This document shows positions 11,154-22,292 of a stretch of 58,339 nucleotides of DNA, in pieces. Under the pieces are notes generated by a model. That model ran no database searches. It was not told the origin of the DNA and saw nothing but the letters and a program-made list of their open reading frames with translations. The position numbers were made by a program, and so were the translations under genes. This DNA is from Mucidula mucida (taxonomy: Eukaryota; Basidiomycota; Agaricomycetes; Agaricales; Physalacriaceae): the NCBI GenBank assembly GCA_015501055.1, contig JADNYV010000222.1, positions 1 to 58,339 on the forward strand, written 5' to 3'. Each line of letters begins with the position of its first letter. Within the stretch, counting starts at the first letter, position 1.

Positions 11154-13717
11154 TCACGCACCGGCACTTGACCTGCCTCCGGGCCACAACCATTGTATCG
11201 GCGAAAGGATGAACCCAGCCACACGGCTCAGCCAGCCAGTCCCCGGAATGGGTTGAACAGGTTCGGTCGAACGAGAACCTTCCACGATGGGCAGCCCTCG
11301 TTTGTCCTGAGTTTCTTGAATTGGTGGTGGTTCGACGATGCCATCCGAATCCGCAAGAACTTCCTTTGACGCTGGGGCTTGAGCCGAGAGTACATTTTCC
11401 GGATGAGTCTCGATAAAGGTTATAGATTTCCAGCAAGGCGCCGGTCCGTCACACCTTTTTATCGCGTGTTTTGACGCCGGCAGTAGCTCCCGGGCCTCGG
11501 GCTGCTCCTCTGGCGGTGACGACTGTATCACTGACCTGAATGGCGAGGGCTGCGCCAGACAGGCCATATCCGTAGGTCTTGACGATACAAATACCTTCAC
11601 AAAACTCGCATTGATCGATTTCTCTGGATCCAGCACGGATCGCAATGCATGCGCACCGCCATTACCGAAGCCAAGAGTAAGAGTCTGGTGCGACTCCAGC
11701 GGAGTATCGACTGAGTGATGACTAGCGGTATCCACAATCCCATGGCTTTGAGGCGGCCTGTACCACAAGTCTGCCAGTCATAGTGCTTGTGAGACTAACA
11801 CTCAAACATGGGAGGTAATGACCCACAAATTTCTGACGTATCCGGAGAGAAGACGAATGCGTGAACATACAGCGGTACGCTCGTCACATTCTTCAACGTT
11901 AGCCCATAGGAAGTCCCATCGCCGATAATGCTGACTGTGTCGGAATTCTCATGAAGAAGGTTGTCGCCAACTGCAATGAGTTCGTCCGAGCCCCATTCGA
12001 CACGCTTGACTTCCACCTTAAGAATACCATCGACGGCTGGATAGGACACGGTCCGTTTGAAGTGTTTCAAAAATTGAGCGTAGGAGTCGATAACGGTATG
12101 TGTATAGCGCAAACTTGACTCGGAGGTGTCCGACGTCCCCGAGAGCAACGTAGACAGTCCGCGTTTGAGGATGTCAGGTTCAACGACCTTCGTGTGAATA
12201 CCACGCTCGAACTCGACAACATCCCCGTCAAGTTTGAGCACCAAGTCAGCCTCGTCAGGCTGATCGACGGCTACGATTGAACCTTTGCCGTCCGAACTGA
12301 TTCCGAGCCTTTGGATATACGCATCGTTACTGCAGTGCAGGCGCAACAATATTTCGGTACTCTTTGAAAGACGGGCGTATCGCACCGTGTCAGAGGGATT
12401 GGTAGCTTTGGCGGTGGTGGTACTAGGAGGGACGGGGTTGGTGGAGGCGCTAATCCATGGAGCACCTATGAAAGCGGGATAGGCGCCACAGGACTGGAGG
12501 ATCTCGAGGACTGACGTGAGATCCGAGGTGGATTTTACTCGAGCGATCTCAAATGCGCAAGACGACTCGTCGTCTAAGAGATCATTCTGGAATATTTTGT
12601 ATTCGGATCCTTCAGTAACACCGTGGTGTTTGCCGGCTGCGAGGATGAACAATACGGAGTCGTGACGTACACAAAGAATGGCTGCCCGGTCTGCTCCGGG
12701 GGTCTGGAAATCGAAGAGACGTCGGTCACTGAATCTGCCCTCACAGTGAGGCGTCTGAAGTATGTCGCTGTCCAATAGTAACACATGAGGGGCGCAGATA
12801 CACGTGAGATAGAGTGACTGACCTTGATTTAACAATAGGCATTACGAGCCGATTTATCAAAGACATATAGGTAAGAGTATGGACAGGATGCTTCATCAGA
12901 ACCTCCAGGAGCGCGGTCGTGAAATGCCCTGCACATTTACTCTCGCGCGCATACTGTTTGCTACTACACGCAGCGAGAAGGATATGCGACTCACTGCTCG
13001 CCATCGCCTGAAGGTCTTTTGAGATTTTCAGCCCGCGGGAGGCTGTCGAACATAAGTGACGATCGACGGCTCCGGAGATTGGCGGAGGCTTTGATATGTA
13101 ACGTGCCGTCCAGTCGGTGCTGAAGGCTCGGTTCATACCAGCAGAGTGACAGCAGTCGAGTATGAGTGTCTTATACGAGAATGAGCTGTAGGACAGGATG
13201 AATGGGTATGATAGAAACATACAATGTTGTTTCCTTTCGCTTCAGAAAGCCGATCGAGTAGGATACGAATCGTTCGATCGGGGATCCCTTCAATGACTTC
13301 GCCATCATTGCCGCGTACTCCAATGTCCACTGGACAAAGCTGTTCAATTCGACCGTCAACAACTTGCCAGCTGGGTAAGTCGCCCGGCGCGTCCGAGGAA
13401 CTGCCATGTCCAGCGTAGTATATAATGATGGCTGAGTTCCCCTTCTCAATTCTGTCGTCCTCCCGCATCGATTCCAAGGCACTAATAATTCCAGATCGCG
13501 TAGCGTGGCGGTTTGTAAGTAACTTAATATGCTTGGAAGGGATTTTGAGGGTCCCGAGGTAGTCTGCGAAGCGCCTAGCATCTGCAACAGCACCCGTCAA
13601 TACGGGTTGAGCCACTAAGTATTCGTCGATGCCGATTACTAAAGCGTGTATCTGCCTAAAATACGACGTCAGAATGTATTCGAGGTAGAAAATGAAGGCT
13701 CACGCTGGTGGAAGCAT
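11154..13717 (-). CDS. Caspase-domain (C14) protein B3, intact, 783 aa, extended C-terminus
   Basis: Same family and exon plan as B1, all in frame: 13717-13704 (14-nt first exon, M-L-P-P plus two bases), 13655-13223, 13169-12823, 12767-11827 and 11770-11154. The active site is present: His88 in YYAGHGSS and Cys156 in LDCCHSAGMNR. C-terminal blocks include QTPHCEGRFSDRRLFD, a YARL block, a FERG block, LWYRPPQS and LTLGFGNGGAH. Unlike the other copies it continues for roughly 80 residues past the usual end, through a Pro/Glu-rich stretch to an aromatic tail (GFILSPIQWLWPGG), which could be an amphipathic or membrane-contacting segment (inference). It occupies the slot that B1 holds in unit 1 but is strongly diverged in sequence. 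Substrate unknown. Confidence 0.87.
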
Positions 13718-15268
13718 CACTTTTTAGTGGAAGGACAAAACATCATGCAGAGATGACAGGCCCTAATAAACTATCGTCTTGAGTGCCTGAAGAAGCAGCT
13801 CAAGAGTCGTAGATGTACACGAGGACGAACCTACGGATAGGGATTACGAGCGCGATCAAGCGAACAAGCGCCAAGGCACGCAGTTCGGCGCTCCTCCAGG
13901 CGACGACAAATGCGCATAGTAGATTGATCATACCACGTATTATTGCTACAATAATGTAATGTCAACTCTCTAGAGAACGTTTGAGACAACCCTGCCTATG
14001 TTGTAGTAAACAGTTAGTTGGAGATGACCGGCCATATCAGAGATACCCACGAATGTGGGACCCTACTGAGAACCGGAAGGTAAGTGGCACTGAAAACGCC
14101 TGCCAATGGGGAATAGATGACGGGGAATAGATCAGAGATCGTCAGGCGATACCGAAACGGACGGTTAATGTACCTGAATGAGGAAAAAAGGGATAAGACT
14201 TAGAAGGGGTGAAATTGGATGGCATGTGGTATGTCGCTGCGACCATCATTTAGTAGCGCCACTGTTACTTAGTCTCCGGAAATTCTGTGAGCGGGACTTA
14301 CTCATGGACCAGCAGAGATAACAATTTCCATTTAGTCAATGAATTGAGAGGCGTCATTTTTCATGCCGGGTACGCGTCACGAGAAGAAGATGAACCTGGG
14401 CGCTTAACTGGAGCGTGATGAATGGTGCCGACATTTCTTGGATGCTCGCACTTCGTGTTCAATAGAATACACTTTCACGTCCAGCCGTAACGAGTTCCAA
14501 GATATACGTCTGACATTTTTCCAAAGATCTTGAGTTTCTGCTAGGCGTCAGGAGGATAGAAGACACACGCACGTTCATGATCCCAGCTCATACATTCAGC
14601 TCGGGCACGACAATCTAGTGTCCCCTTGAGGCTCTTTTTCGCGTGATTTATGTTCCCTTTATTCAGAACCTGCCAACTGAAATGGGGTACGAGAAGAACG
14701 GTGGAAGTCGACACGGACTCGCTGAATGATATCATTGGAGCAGATAGTGAAGGATCATGACCAGCGGACACTTAACGTTGAGGACGCTGTAGTTCGACGC
14801 GAAATGTAGCTAGCAATGATACTCAAAAGATTGTCATGGTAGAGAATAGCGACGTGTTTTCCTCCATCAAAGAGATGCCGTCGGCAACGGTTACGGCGTC
14901 GACTTACCGACGTCCAATCACCTCTCACTAACATGCGTACTTATATCCCGGAATTCGCGATGATATTCCAAACTGGTTGCGAAGTCGTCAATGAGAGCCG
15001 TCATGACCGTTCGTCGTACTATTATCGGCATTGCGTCGTGCGTCTAACGTATCCGGATCATCTTCAACGGTGGCGGACAACAAATATGTGTCTTCCTACC
15101 CCTCACTGACCTCACGCAAGTCAGCTCTGAGACTAGGATCGAATATGCGCGTATTCTATTTTAGTGGTCGTCACTTCTCTTTTCTTTAGAAACAACTCCT
15201 AGCTATACGACGCAAAAATTGCGCATCCACCACCATTGATCCTCTTTGACAACATGTACAGTAATAAA
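13718..15268. other. Duplicated intergenic block X, copy 2
   Basis: The part from about 14133 aligns with 5427-6581, and from about 14725 it is almost identical. The segment next to B3 (13718-14130) has no counterpart in unit 1. No conserved coding frame. Confidence 0.5.
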
Positions 15269-17437
15269 TTATGCATCTGACACCATCTGGACTACCGTGA
15301 TAGTCTTCGTCATCCACAGATCCTCCTCTTCGTCTTCATCTTCCCAAGACTCCAGACATACCTTCCTCTCTCCCTCAAATGGAGATGGTTGCTCCAGCCA
15401 CCTCATATGTGTCGATGTTGTCGCAACGAAAACCTTGAGCAAACTAACATCTATCGACCGGTCGTTCAACTCAAAGTAGAACGGATGGACGCCTCCGTTT
15501 CCGAAACCAGCGGAGAGAACTTTTCCAGGATCCAGCAGTCGGACACCAGGAGCATTTGTCTGTCCGTTTCCTTCGCAGGGGTCGCACTACAGCACCGATA
15601 ACCAAAAGTAAGACCAGTGTGAAAAGGAATGACAAGGACCTACCAATTTCAGATGCGCTTGGATCAAACCAGAGTATGTGCACGAAGAGTCGCAAGTCCG
15701 TGCGGTTGGTCAGTTCCAGCCCGTAGAAAGAGTCATCCACGTTCACGGTTACGAAGTCAATGTCGTTGTCAAGCAGTTCTTCACCAACAGGCTCGACGTT
15801 TCTGCCCATGGTCTTGAGACGCCTGAGTGAGAAACCGAGAAGGGATTGTCTGTCTGGGGAGGTCGTACTCCCCAGGTGATGCAGGAATCGTGCGTAGGAG
15901 CGAAGCGCATAACGCGCCTCCTCTAGAGCCTTTATAGCGACTGTCCCAGCTAACATCGTAGGGAACTTGATATCAGGCGCAACGATGGCCGCCTTGGGAC
16001 CTCGCTCAAAGTCAACTTCTTCTTTATGAAGTACGAGTATCAGATCTGCCTCAGGCTCTGCGACGGCGACGAACGATCCTACACCCGCCACAGTGACTGA
16101 GTGTACTCCTTGTCACTGCAGTACACGCGTAGGAGGACAGAGGTTTCTTTCCTGAGACGAGCGTAGCGTAGTTCTCCGACTGAACCGTCGGAATGAGGTA
16201 AGGAGTCCAGCTGTCCATGACTTGCGCCAGACGGGACGAGAACCGATGTGAATGCGTCGACACGTTGTACGGTGGCTGTCAAATGCCCAGATGACTCTTC
16301 GACGATATCAGTGTCGAATATAGCATACTGATTTCCGACAGCAACGCCGTGCATAGCACCAGCTTCGAGAGTAAATGAGGTGGCTGTTCCCTCTCGATGA
16401 CAGAGAATGACGTCCGCATCCCCTTCAGGACTCCAGGAATCGAAGAGCCGCCGTCGCCTGAAGGTGCCATCGCAATGAGGCGTTTGACTGACAATGACAT
16501 GAGCTGCCACCAGCACATTCAGTTCAACGGGCGTACGGGGCTACGGGACAATACGGTATCACTAGCCGGTGAATCAAGGACGCATAGGTAAGTTGCTCGG
16601 AAGCAGGCTGGCTGAGCGCTCCCAACACAGCAGTTGTGAAGAGACCATGTCCTTGCTTTTCGTAGGCGAATTGATTTCGACTACATGCGGCGAGAATGAT
16701 GTGGGAATCTCTCCCTGTCCCCGAGAAGCCTTGCGCAACATGTGCACCACGATTCTGAGAGTAGTCGATGTCAAGGTCAAAAGAGTCTGAGAGAGGCGGC
16801 GGATTATCAATACTGCGTGCAACCCATCCTTGCGCGGCGGCTCTGTTCATTCCACCGGAATGGCAGCAATCCAAAATGAGGGTCTGAAAGAACGGGTCAG
16901 AACATGGGTACGCGAGTCTGACTTGCACTGACGATGTTATCCCCCTTGGCTTGAGACAACTCGTCGAGCAGGACGCGGATCGTATAATCCGGGATTCCTT
17001 CGATGAGCATACCGTTGTCATTCATCTCTCCGATATCCACAGAACAGAGCTGTTCCACTTTCCCACCGGAAGCCGACCATGCAGGCCAATGAGAAAGTAC
17101 AGTCGACGATGCGCCGTGTCCAGCGAAGAAGACAATGATAGCCGACTTGTCCTTCTCGACGGCACTGTCGGTCTGGAAAAAGCGCAATACCGCGAGAATA
17201 GCGGTCCTCGTAGCATGAGAATCAATTAGTCGTTTCATGTTGGAAAAAGGGACATGTCGACTATTGCGTAGATACTCTTCAAAGCGAAGAGCATCGGTGA
17301 CGGCTCCATGCAATTTTGGAACCTTTGAGTAGTCATTGATGCCAATAATCAAGGCGTGGATTTGTCTAGAATGTCCATGAGTTCATTGTGGTATCAAGTA
17401 GACGGATAGATGAGACGATTGACGCTGGAAGAACCAT
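15269..17437 (-). CDS. Caspase-domain (C14) protein B4, complete except one -1 frameshift
   Basis: Exons read as 17437-17424 (14-nt first exon, M-V-L-P plus two bases), 17365-16933, 16883-16555, 16487-15644 and about 15570-15269. Core motifs are HALIIGIND, FFAGHGAS and LDCCHSGGMNR, so the catalytic His and Cys are both kept. Downstream come QTPHCDGTFRRRRLFD, RYARLRKETS, FERGPKAAIV, FYGLELTNRT, LDPGKVLSAGFGNGG and WMTKTITVV. Exon 4 is one base short. Near 16089 (GCCACAGTGAC) one base is missing relative to the B2 remnant (GCCACTAGTGAC), which puts the second half out of frame. The last acceptor is also ambiguous: the choice that keeps frame is CCTGCGAAG before 15570. Functional if the indel is an assembly error. 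Lies head-to-tail upstream of B2-type sequence and downstream of B5. Confidence 0.78.
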
Positions 17438-18160
17438 AAGAGCTTTGCAACCGTAGTAGGATGTGGAGATCAAAGACGAAGGACTACAGTCAGCTTCCCT
17501 TCTGACAGCACCCATATATAAAGGTCATGCAGTGACCACAAGGCCGTATATCATATCGCGCTACGGTAAATGCGGGTATAGCTGTCAATGAAAGGAAGGA
17601 AAAGGTGTTGGCCACGTGCCTCATGATATCTCAGCAGTGAAAACGTTTTTCTGCGTTCAATATACATTCTAAATGGAGCGGATCCAGAAGCCCCGCGCGT
17701 TGAATCGTCATTCAAGTCCGCTGCTAAATTTCTTTGACATCGTCTTGCATCGATATACGATGATCAAGGACCTACTGCAGTTCCGAATGCTCTTAATATC
17801 ATCAATGAGTTCGCCGCATCATGAGTGGTTCGCCGCCTGGAACCGGTGCTTTCAGCAGCCTGTTTTCAATATTTACATAACGTCGTACGACGACTTTCCG
17901 ACAGTTTAATCGATGCAGTCCACTCACCCCATTTCACAGTCGCCGTTAAGACCGGTATCTGGCATTTTTCCCTTTGACTGTTCATGCGAGGCGATGTGGA
18001 TAACAGCAATGACCTTACTTTGACCTTTACGCTCCCTAAGCTTCGTATGTGTATGTGCAGTGAGGACCTAGTTCATCAGTTTCTTGTTGATATCAATGAT
18101 GTACGATGAACCTCGACAAGACATGAAATCTACACGAGGACTCAGCATGTACCATTGCAA
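17438..18160. other. Intergenic between caspase genes B4 and B5
   Basis: A 723-bp stretch upstream of B4 and downstream of B5, both minus-strand. It should contain the B4 promoter. The only open frames are short, unsupported by homology and unspliced. Nothing else recognised. Confidence 0.4.
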
Positions 18161-20393
18161 TCAGAGATTCGCATCCATCTTCGCCTTCTCGACAACCGTA
18201 ATGGTCTTCGTCATCCAGAAATCATATCCCACATCCCTAGGTGTCGTCCAAATTGCATGCCTGCGCGCGTCGTTGTCAAATGCCGAGGGCTGCTCCAGGC
18301 TCGTCATGTCCGTCGGTGTCGCCGTCACGAAGACTTTGAACAGGCTAACATCGATCGACTGATGCTCTGGCATTGCGAACATAAGTGGCTGAACGCCGCC
18401 GTTGCCGAATCCAGCACCTAGCACTTGCCCTGGTTCGAGCGCAGTGTCGAGAGATGCAGCAGCATCAGGATCGTTGACGTCTCCCGCACCCTGCCTAGCG
18501 CTATACCACAACACTACAAATAGAACATGAGCGAGACCTGCAAACAGACAAAAACTAGGTATCTCACTAATTTCTCCGGTAGCTGGGTTAAAGCAGAACA
18601 CATACGCGAACAAGCGTACATTCGAGAGATTCGTCAACATCAGGCCATAATAAGCGTCTTTGGAGATCACGGTAACGACGCCAGGGTTTCCCTCGAGCAG
18701 ATCCTCACCAACAGGGTGTATGTCCCGCCCGGACCCCTGCAGACGATGGAGCGAGAGTTGACGACATCCCGCCCATCTGGCAGCGAGACGGCGCGTGTAA
18801 GGTGCTTCAAGAAACGTGCGTATGAATTGACGACATGGCGCACATGCTCTAGATCGTCTTTGTGGACTCGGCCAGATAATAGGGAGGGATAGTTGATATC
18901 CGGCTCGACGATGAGTGTCTTGCTACCGCGCTCGAACAAGACGTGCGTTTCATCAAGTATGAGCATCAAGTCGGCGTCGGACGGTGTATCGCTGATAGTG
19001 ACAGTCGGCCCTTGGTCGGGTATCGCAATGAGATGCTCCAAATAAGCCTTGTCACTGCAGTACAGGCGTACTTCTAGGTCAGCCTCCTTGGTAAGCCGCG
19101 CATACCGTACGTCCCTAGATGGTGCATTACTTGCAGATGGCATCTCGGAACCTGGAGAAAGCCGGAGTATCGAAGTGAACGGTTTGACTTTCTCGATGTT
19201 GCCTTTGAATGGAATGCGAGGCTTGAGGGAATCTATTCCCAAAATCTCGAACTCGGAGCCAACAGTCACCCCGTGTATGGCGCCAGCTTGCAGAGTAAAG
19301 AAAGTAGTCTCTCCAATTCGATGGCAGAAAATGAGATTCGCGTCTACTTCAGGACTCTGCGAATCAAAGAGGCGGCGTCGTATGAATTTGCCGTCACAGT
19401 GCGGAGTTGACTGAAAAAATCTGAGTAAGATAGGACCGCTGGACTGGCGATACTACTTACTGCTCCTTAGCATCACCGTGACGAGGCATCACCAGGAGAT
19501 CCATCAGCGTTTTATAGGTAAGACTCTCAAGCGAGTATTCTCCAGCACATCGAGCAGAGCAGTCGTGAAATGTCCTCGTCCTTGACTTTCGACGCGCTCT
19601 GGTTCCTGTTGCAAGCCGCAAGGAGGATATGCGACTCCCTCCCTGTACCGGCAAACTTCGAGACTGATTTAATGGCGCGCGTCCCAGAGTCGACGGGTCG
19701 CGGCGCTGTAACTGCCAAGGGTCCACGGGACTGGGGGAAGCGAGAGCTTCGGTGGGTCCTCGATACATCGCAAGACCCAATCCGCACCAACGTCATGACC
19801 ATCTCTGTTCATTCCACCAGAATGGCAACAATCTAAAATGACGGTCTGCAAAGAATGTATGAGATCACATCGACTGTTGGTTGAGTGAACTTACGATATT
19901 GTTCCCTTTGGCCCGAGAGAGCTCATCGAGCCAGACGCGAATGTCGTAGTCGGGGATGCCCTCAATGACATGATCAGAGACGGTCTCTCCAATATCGACT
20001 GGACAAAGCTGTTCTATGCGACCACCAGCCTGAACGGACTGCCATTTAGGCCAATCCTCGGGCATGGGCGACGACGCGCCGTGTCCTGCATAGAATATTA
20101 TAATAGCGGCAGTATCTCTTTCGATTGCGTCGTTCGTCTTCAACAACTGGATTTGCTCAACGATGGCGCTCTTTGTAGCGTCACCATCAACGAGGAGCTT
20201 TATATTTCCAGCGGGAACCTGGCGTTCTAGAAGATAGTCCTTGAAGTCGCTCGCATCTTGGACAGCGCCTTTCAATGGATTATACTTTGCGTATTTGTTG
20301 ATACCGATAATCAAAGCGTGTATTTGTCTAGAAGTTTGTGGATCAATAGGTGTGAATTCGAGCTAACAACTTGCCTTACTCTGGGGAGACCAT
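18161..20393 (-). pseudogene. Caspase-domain (C14) gene B5 with several frameshifts
   Basis: The last member of the array. The 14-nt first exon (20393-20380; M-V-S-P plus two bases) and second exon (20327-19895, 433 nt, the same length as in B3 and B4) are intact and carry HALIIGINKY and FYAGHGAS. Exon 3 from 19845 starts VILDCCHSGGMNR, so the catalytic Cys is kept. The p10 region then shifts frame about three times: near 19679, at the NRNQ block near 19598, and near 19530. Another shift sits near 18776, between the RFLKHL and LQGSGRD blocks. The exon 3/4 junction is not resolvable. The final exons are open (LWYSARQG, LEPGQVLGAGFGNGG, FWMTKTITVVEKA), with the stop at 18161. The number of breaks suggests a pseudogene, although assembly indels cannot be excluded. 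Confidence 0.72.
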
Positions 20394-20553
20394 GACTGAA
20401 ACGAGGACCACGACTACAAGAACTGCATTATAAGGAATGAACAAGCGCCCCAACAGGCGCCACTGAGAGATTGTACAACCCACGAGGTAAACTTATCTGA
20501 GATGTCCAAAAAAATATACGAAACGTTTCCAGACTGCGGATCATTTATTTCAG

Positions 20554-20772
20554 GCGCTAAACTGGTGTCCTGTTCACGAGGAAAGCCAGCATTACGACAT
20601 TGCAGGAGAACACATTCGACCTGACGTTATGCGAGCAGCCGACATCGTTGGAGCAATCAAGCAGAAGCAGCGTCGCTCATGGACTGGCCAGCATGACAAC
20701 GAAGAGGACGTGGACGAACAGCCAATTTTAACGACCGCCCAGCGTGAAGAGGAAATCGAAAATCCTACATGA
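20554..20772 (+). CDS. Orphan 3'-terminal exon of an unidentified gene
   Basis: After a good acceptor (TTATTTCAG at 20545-20553) a frame stays open for 72 codons to TGA at 20770-20772. It reads ALNWCPVHEESQHYDIAGEH... then RAADIVGAIKQKQRRSW and an acidic tail. The composition (charged, polar, no low-complexity junk) looks like a real C-terminal exon. The 160 bp between it and the divergent caspase B5 start show no upstream exon in frame, so the 5' part is missing or has very short exons that I could not place. It converges with the lectin gene. Family not recognised. Confidence 0.4.
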   Translation, partial: ALNWCPVHEESQHYDIAGEHIRPDVMRAADIVGAIKQKQRRSWTGQHDNEEDVDEQPILTTAQREEEIENPT

Positions 20773-20874
20773 AACAATCAATCATTCAGGCCGTCATGTA
20801 TGGGCGCCAATAATACGTTCCATCAAACGCCGATGCAGTATGAGTTGATAGGAAAAAGCGCACATATCATTTCG

Positions 20875-22292
20875 TCACATCCTCTTATTACCCCCTCCAT
20901 ACATACCCCCGAAGCCCCCCCTGCCGGTCCCACTTCCGAATACGTCCATTCCTCCCATTCCTCCTCTACTCATACCACCCCTACTCATTCCACCACTGGA
21001 TCCCATACCTCCCCCAAGCCCCATTCCGTACGCGTTCCTTTTCTTATACTCCAGGTATCCATAGTATGCGCCCACGCAACACCCAAAAACAAGAAAATTT
21101 GACGAAGCCCCATCCCCATCCACTAGAAGAGGATGATTGGCGCGACTTGCCCTTACTGGACGCTTTCGTGTCACCGTCCGCATGCGAAAGGATGGCAGAG
21201 TACGTAGACACGGCAATGATACTACAAGGAAGATGTATCAGAACGTTTTAGCGTGTGGAAGACGACTTACTCATGATTATCGGATACGTCTCCCGTCATG
21301 GCTGAAAATCCCACAAAGGGTGCATTGGGAAGTGAAATTTTGTCCACTCGGAAGCAGTCTGTCCAGTCATCCCATGCCTTGTACTGCATCTTGACGTCGA
21401 TAAGGGAGTCCTTAATGTACGTGATCCGGACCTTGGTCGCAACGTTGGTGCGCCTGAAGTTTAGCGAACACGCGCCTAGTCCTTGCTTGTCGCCGTCGGT
21501 TTTATAGTTGTATGACGTCGACCCATCGCCGAGCATGCCTGTTATGCGGGGGAATGCGTACGGGTGGCGCGAGTTCGCGTAGCTGCGTCCAATTAATTGT
21601 GGAACGTGAACAAAGTAGACACACGTACGTGTCAAGGAAAAGTGCAAATCCTTCAAAATTGTCGACGCTTCCAAAAACAGGACCAGGCTGAGCGCGCCCT
21701 TTACTGATCCAGATGGCTAAGCCATCGCCAAAGAGGTTTGTCGACTCGCCAGATACTTTGAATTCGACTTCCATGACCCAGTTTCCCGATGTCAGTGGTA
21801 ACCGCGACCAGAGCCAGCCCTACATGGGGTCAGACTAGATCGTCACAGCCCCCGGAGAAAGCGCACCATTTGTGAGGGTTTGTCGCGCGTTAAGCGTACG
21901 TGCTTATTCGTATTCTGCGTTACTGTTTAGCGCGCGCTCTAGGTTTGAAGCAGACAACGAACAATGTATGCATCTCCACCAAAATCCCACCATCTAATGT
22001 CTTTATTAACTCGACATTTGGCAGGAACGAGGCATTTACGCACCGATTTTGCAAATCTTGGTCTATATACGGTGCGTATATTGAATGTGTTCGTAGCTGG
22101 ACCGTCTACGGACCCAATGAGACCATTTCGCTTGCAGGTTGTACTGTTCAAGCGCACCCTCTCTATTGTTTTATCGCCAAACTTCATCTTGGACTTGTCG
22201 GCGTTGTGGCTGACCATGTCGTCTCCCGGTTTGGCGAAAACAACACCAGATAGCGTGAGGCATGCCCAGACCAGCGCCAGGCATGGTAGCAT
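20875..22292 (-). CDS. L-type lectin, VIP36/Emp47-like cargo receptor of the early secretory pathway
   Basis: A leguminous-type lectin of the ERGIC-53/VIP36/Emp46-47 group, which binds high-mannose glycoproteins and cycles between ER and Golgi. Exons are 22292-22158 (signal peptide MLPCLALVWACLTLSG), 22096-22044, 21993-21963, 21914-21867, 21819-21629, 21582-21271 and 21221-20875. Spliced motifs are HSIYAPYIDQDLQNRWWDFG, NTNKHVRLT, WLWSRLPLTSGNW, FKVSGES, FGDGLAIW, GRAQPGPVFGSVDNFEG, LGACSLNFR and YKAWDDWTDCF. A single membrane segment (FLVFGCCVGAYYGYLEY) is followed by a short Gly/Met/Arg-rich tail ending KRM. The last exon has one extra base: the frame of the SSSSSGWGWG stalk and that of the membrane segment meet only if one T of a T-run near 21098 is dropped. 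All other junctions are in frame. Probably functional, with a homopolymer error. Confidence 0.88.
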
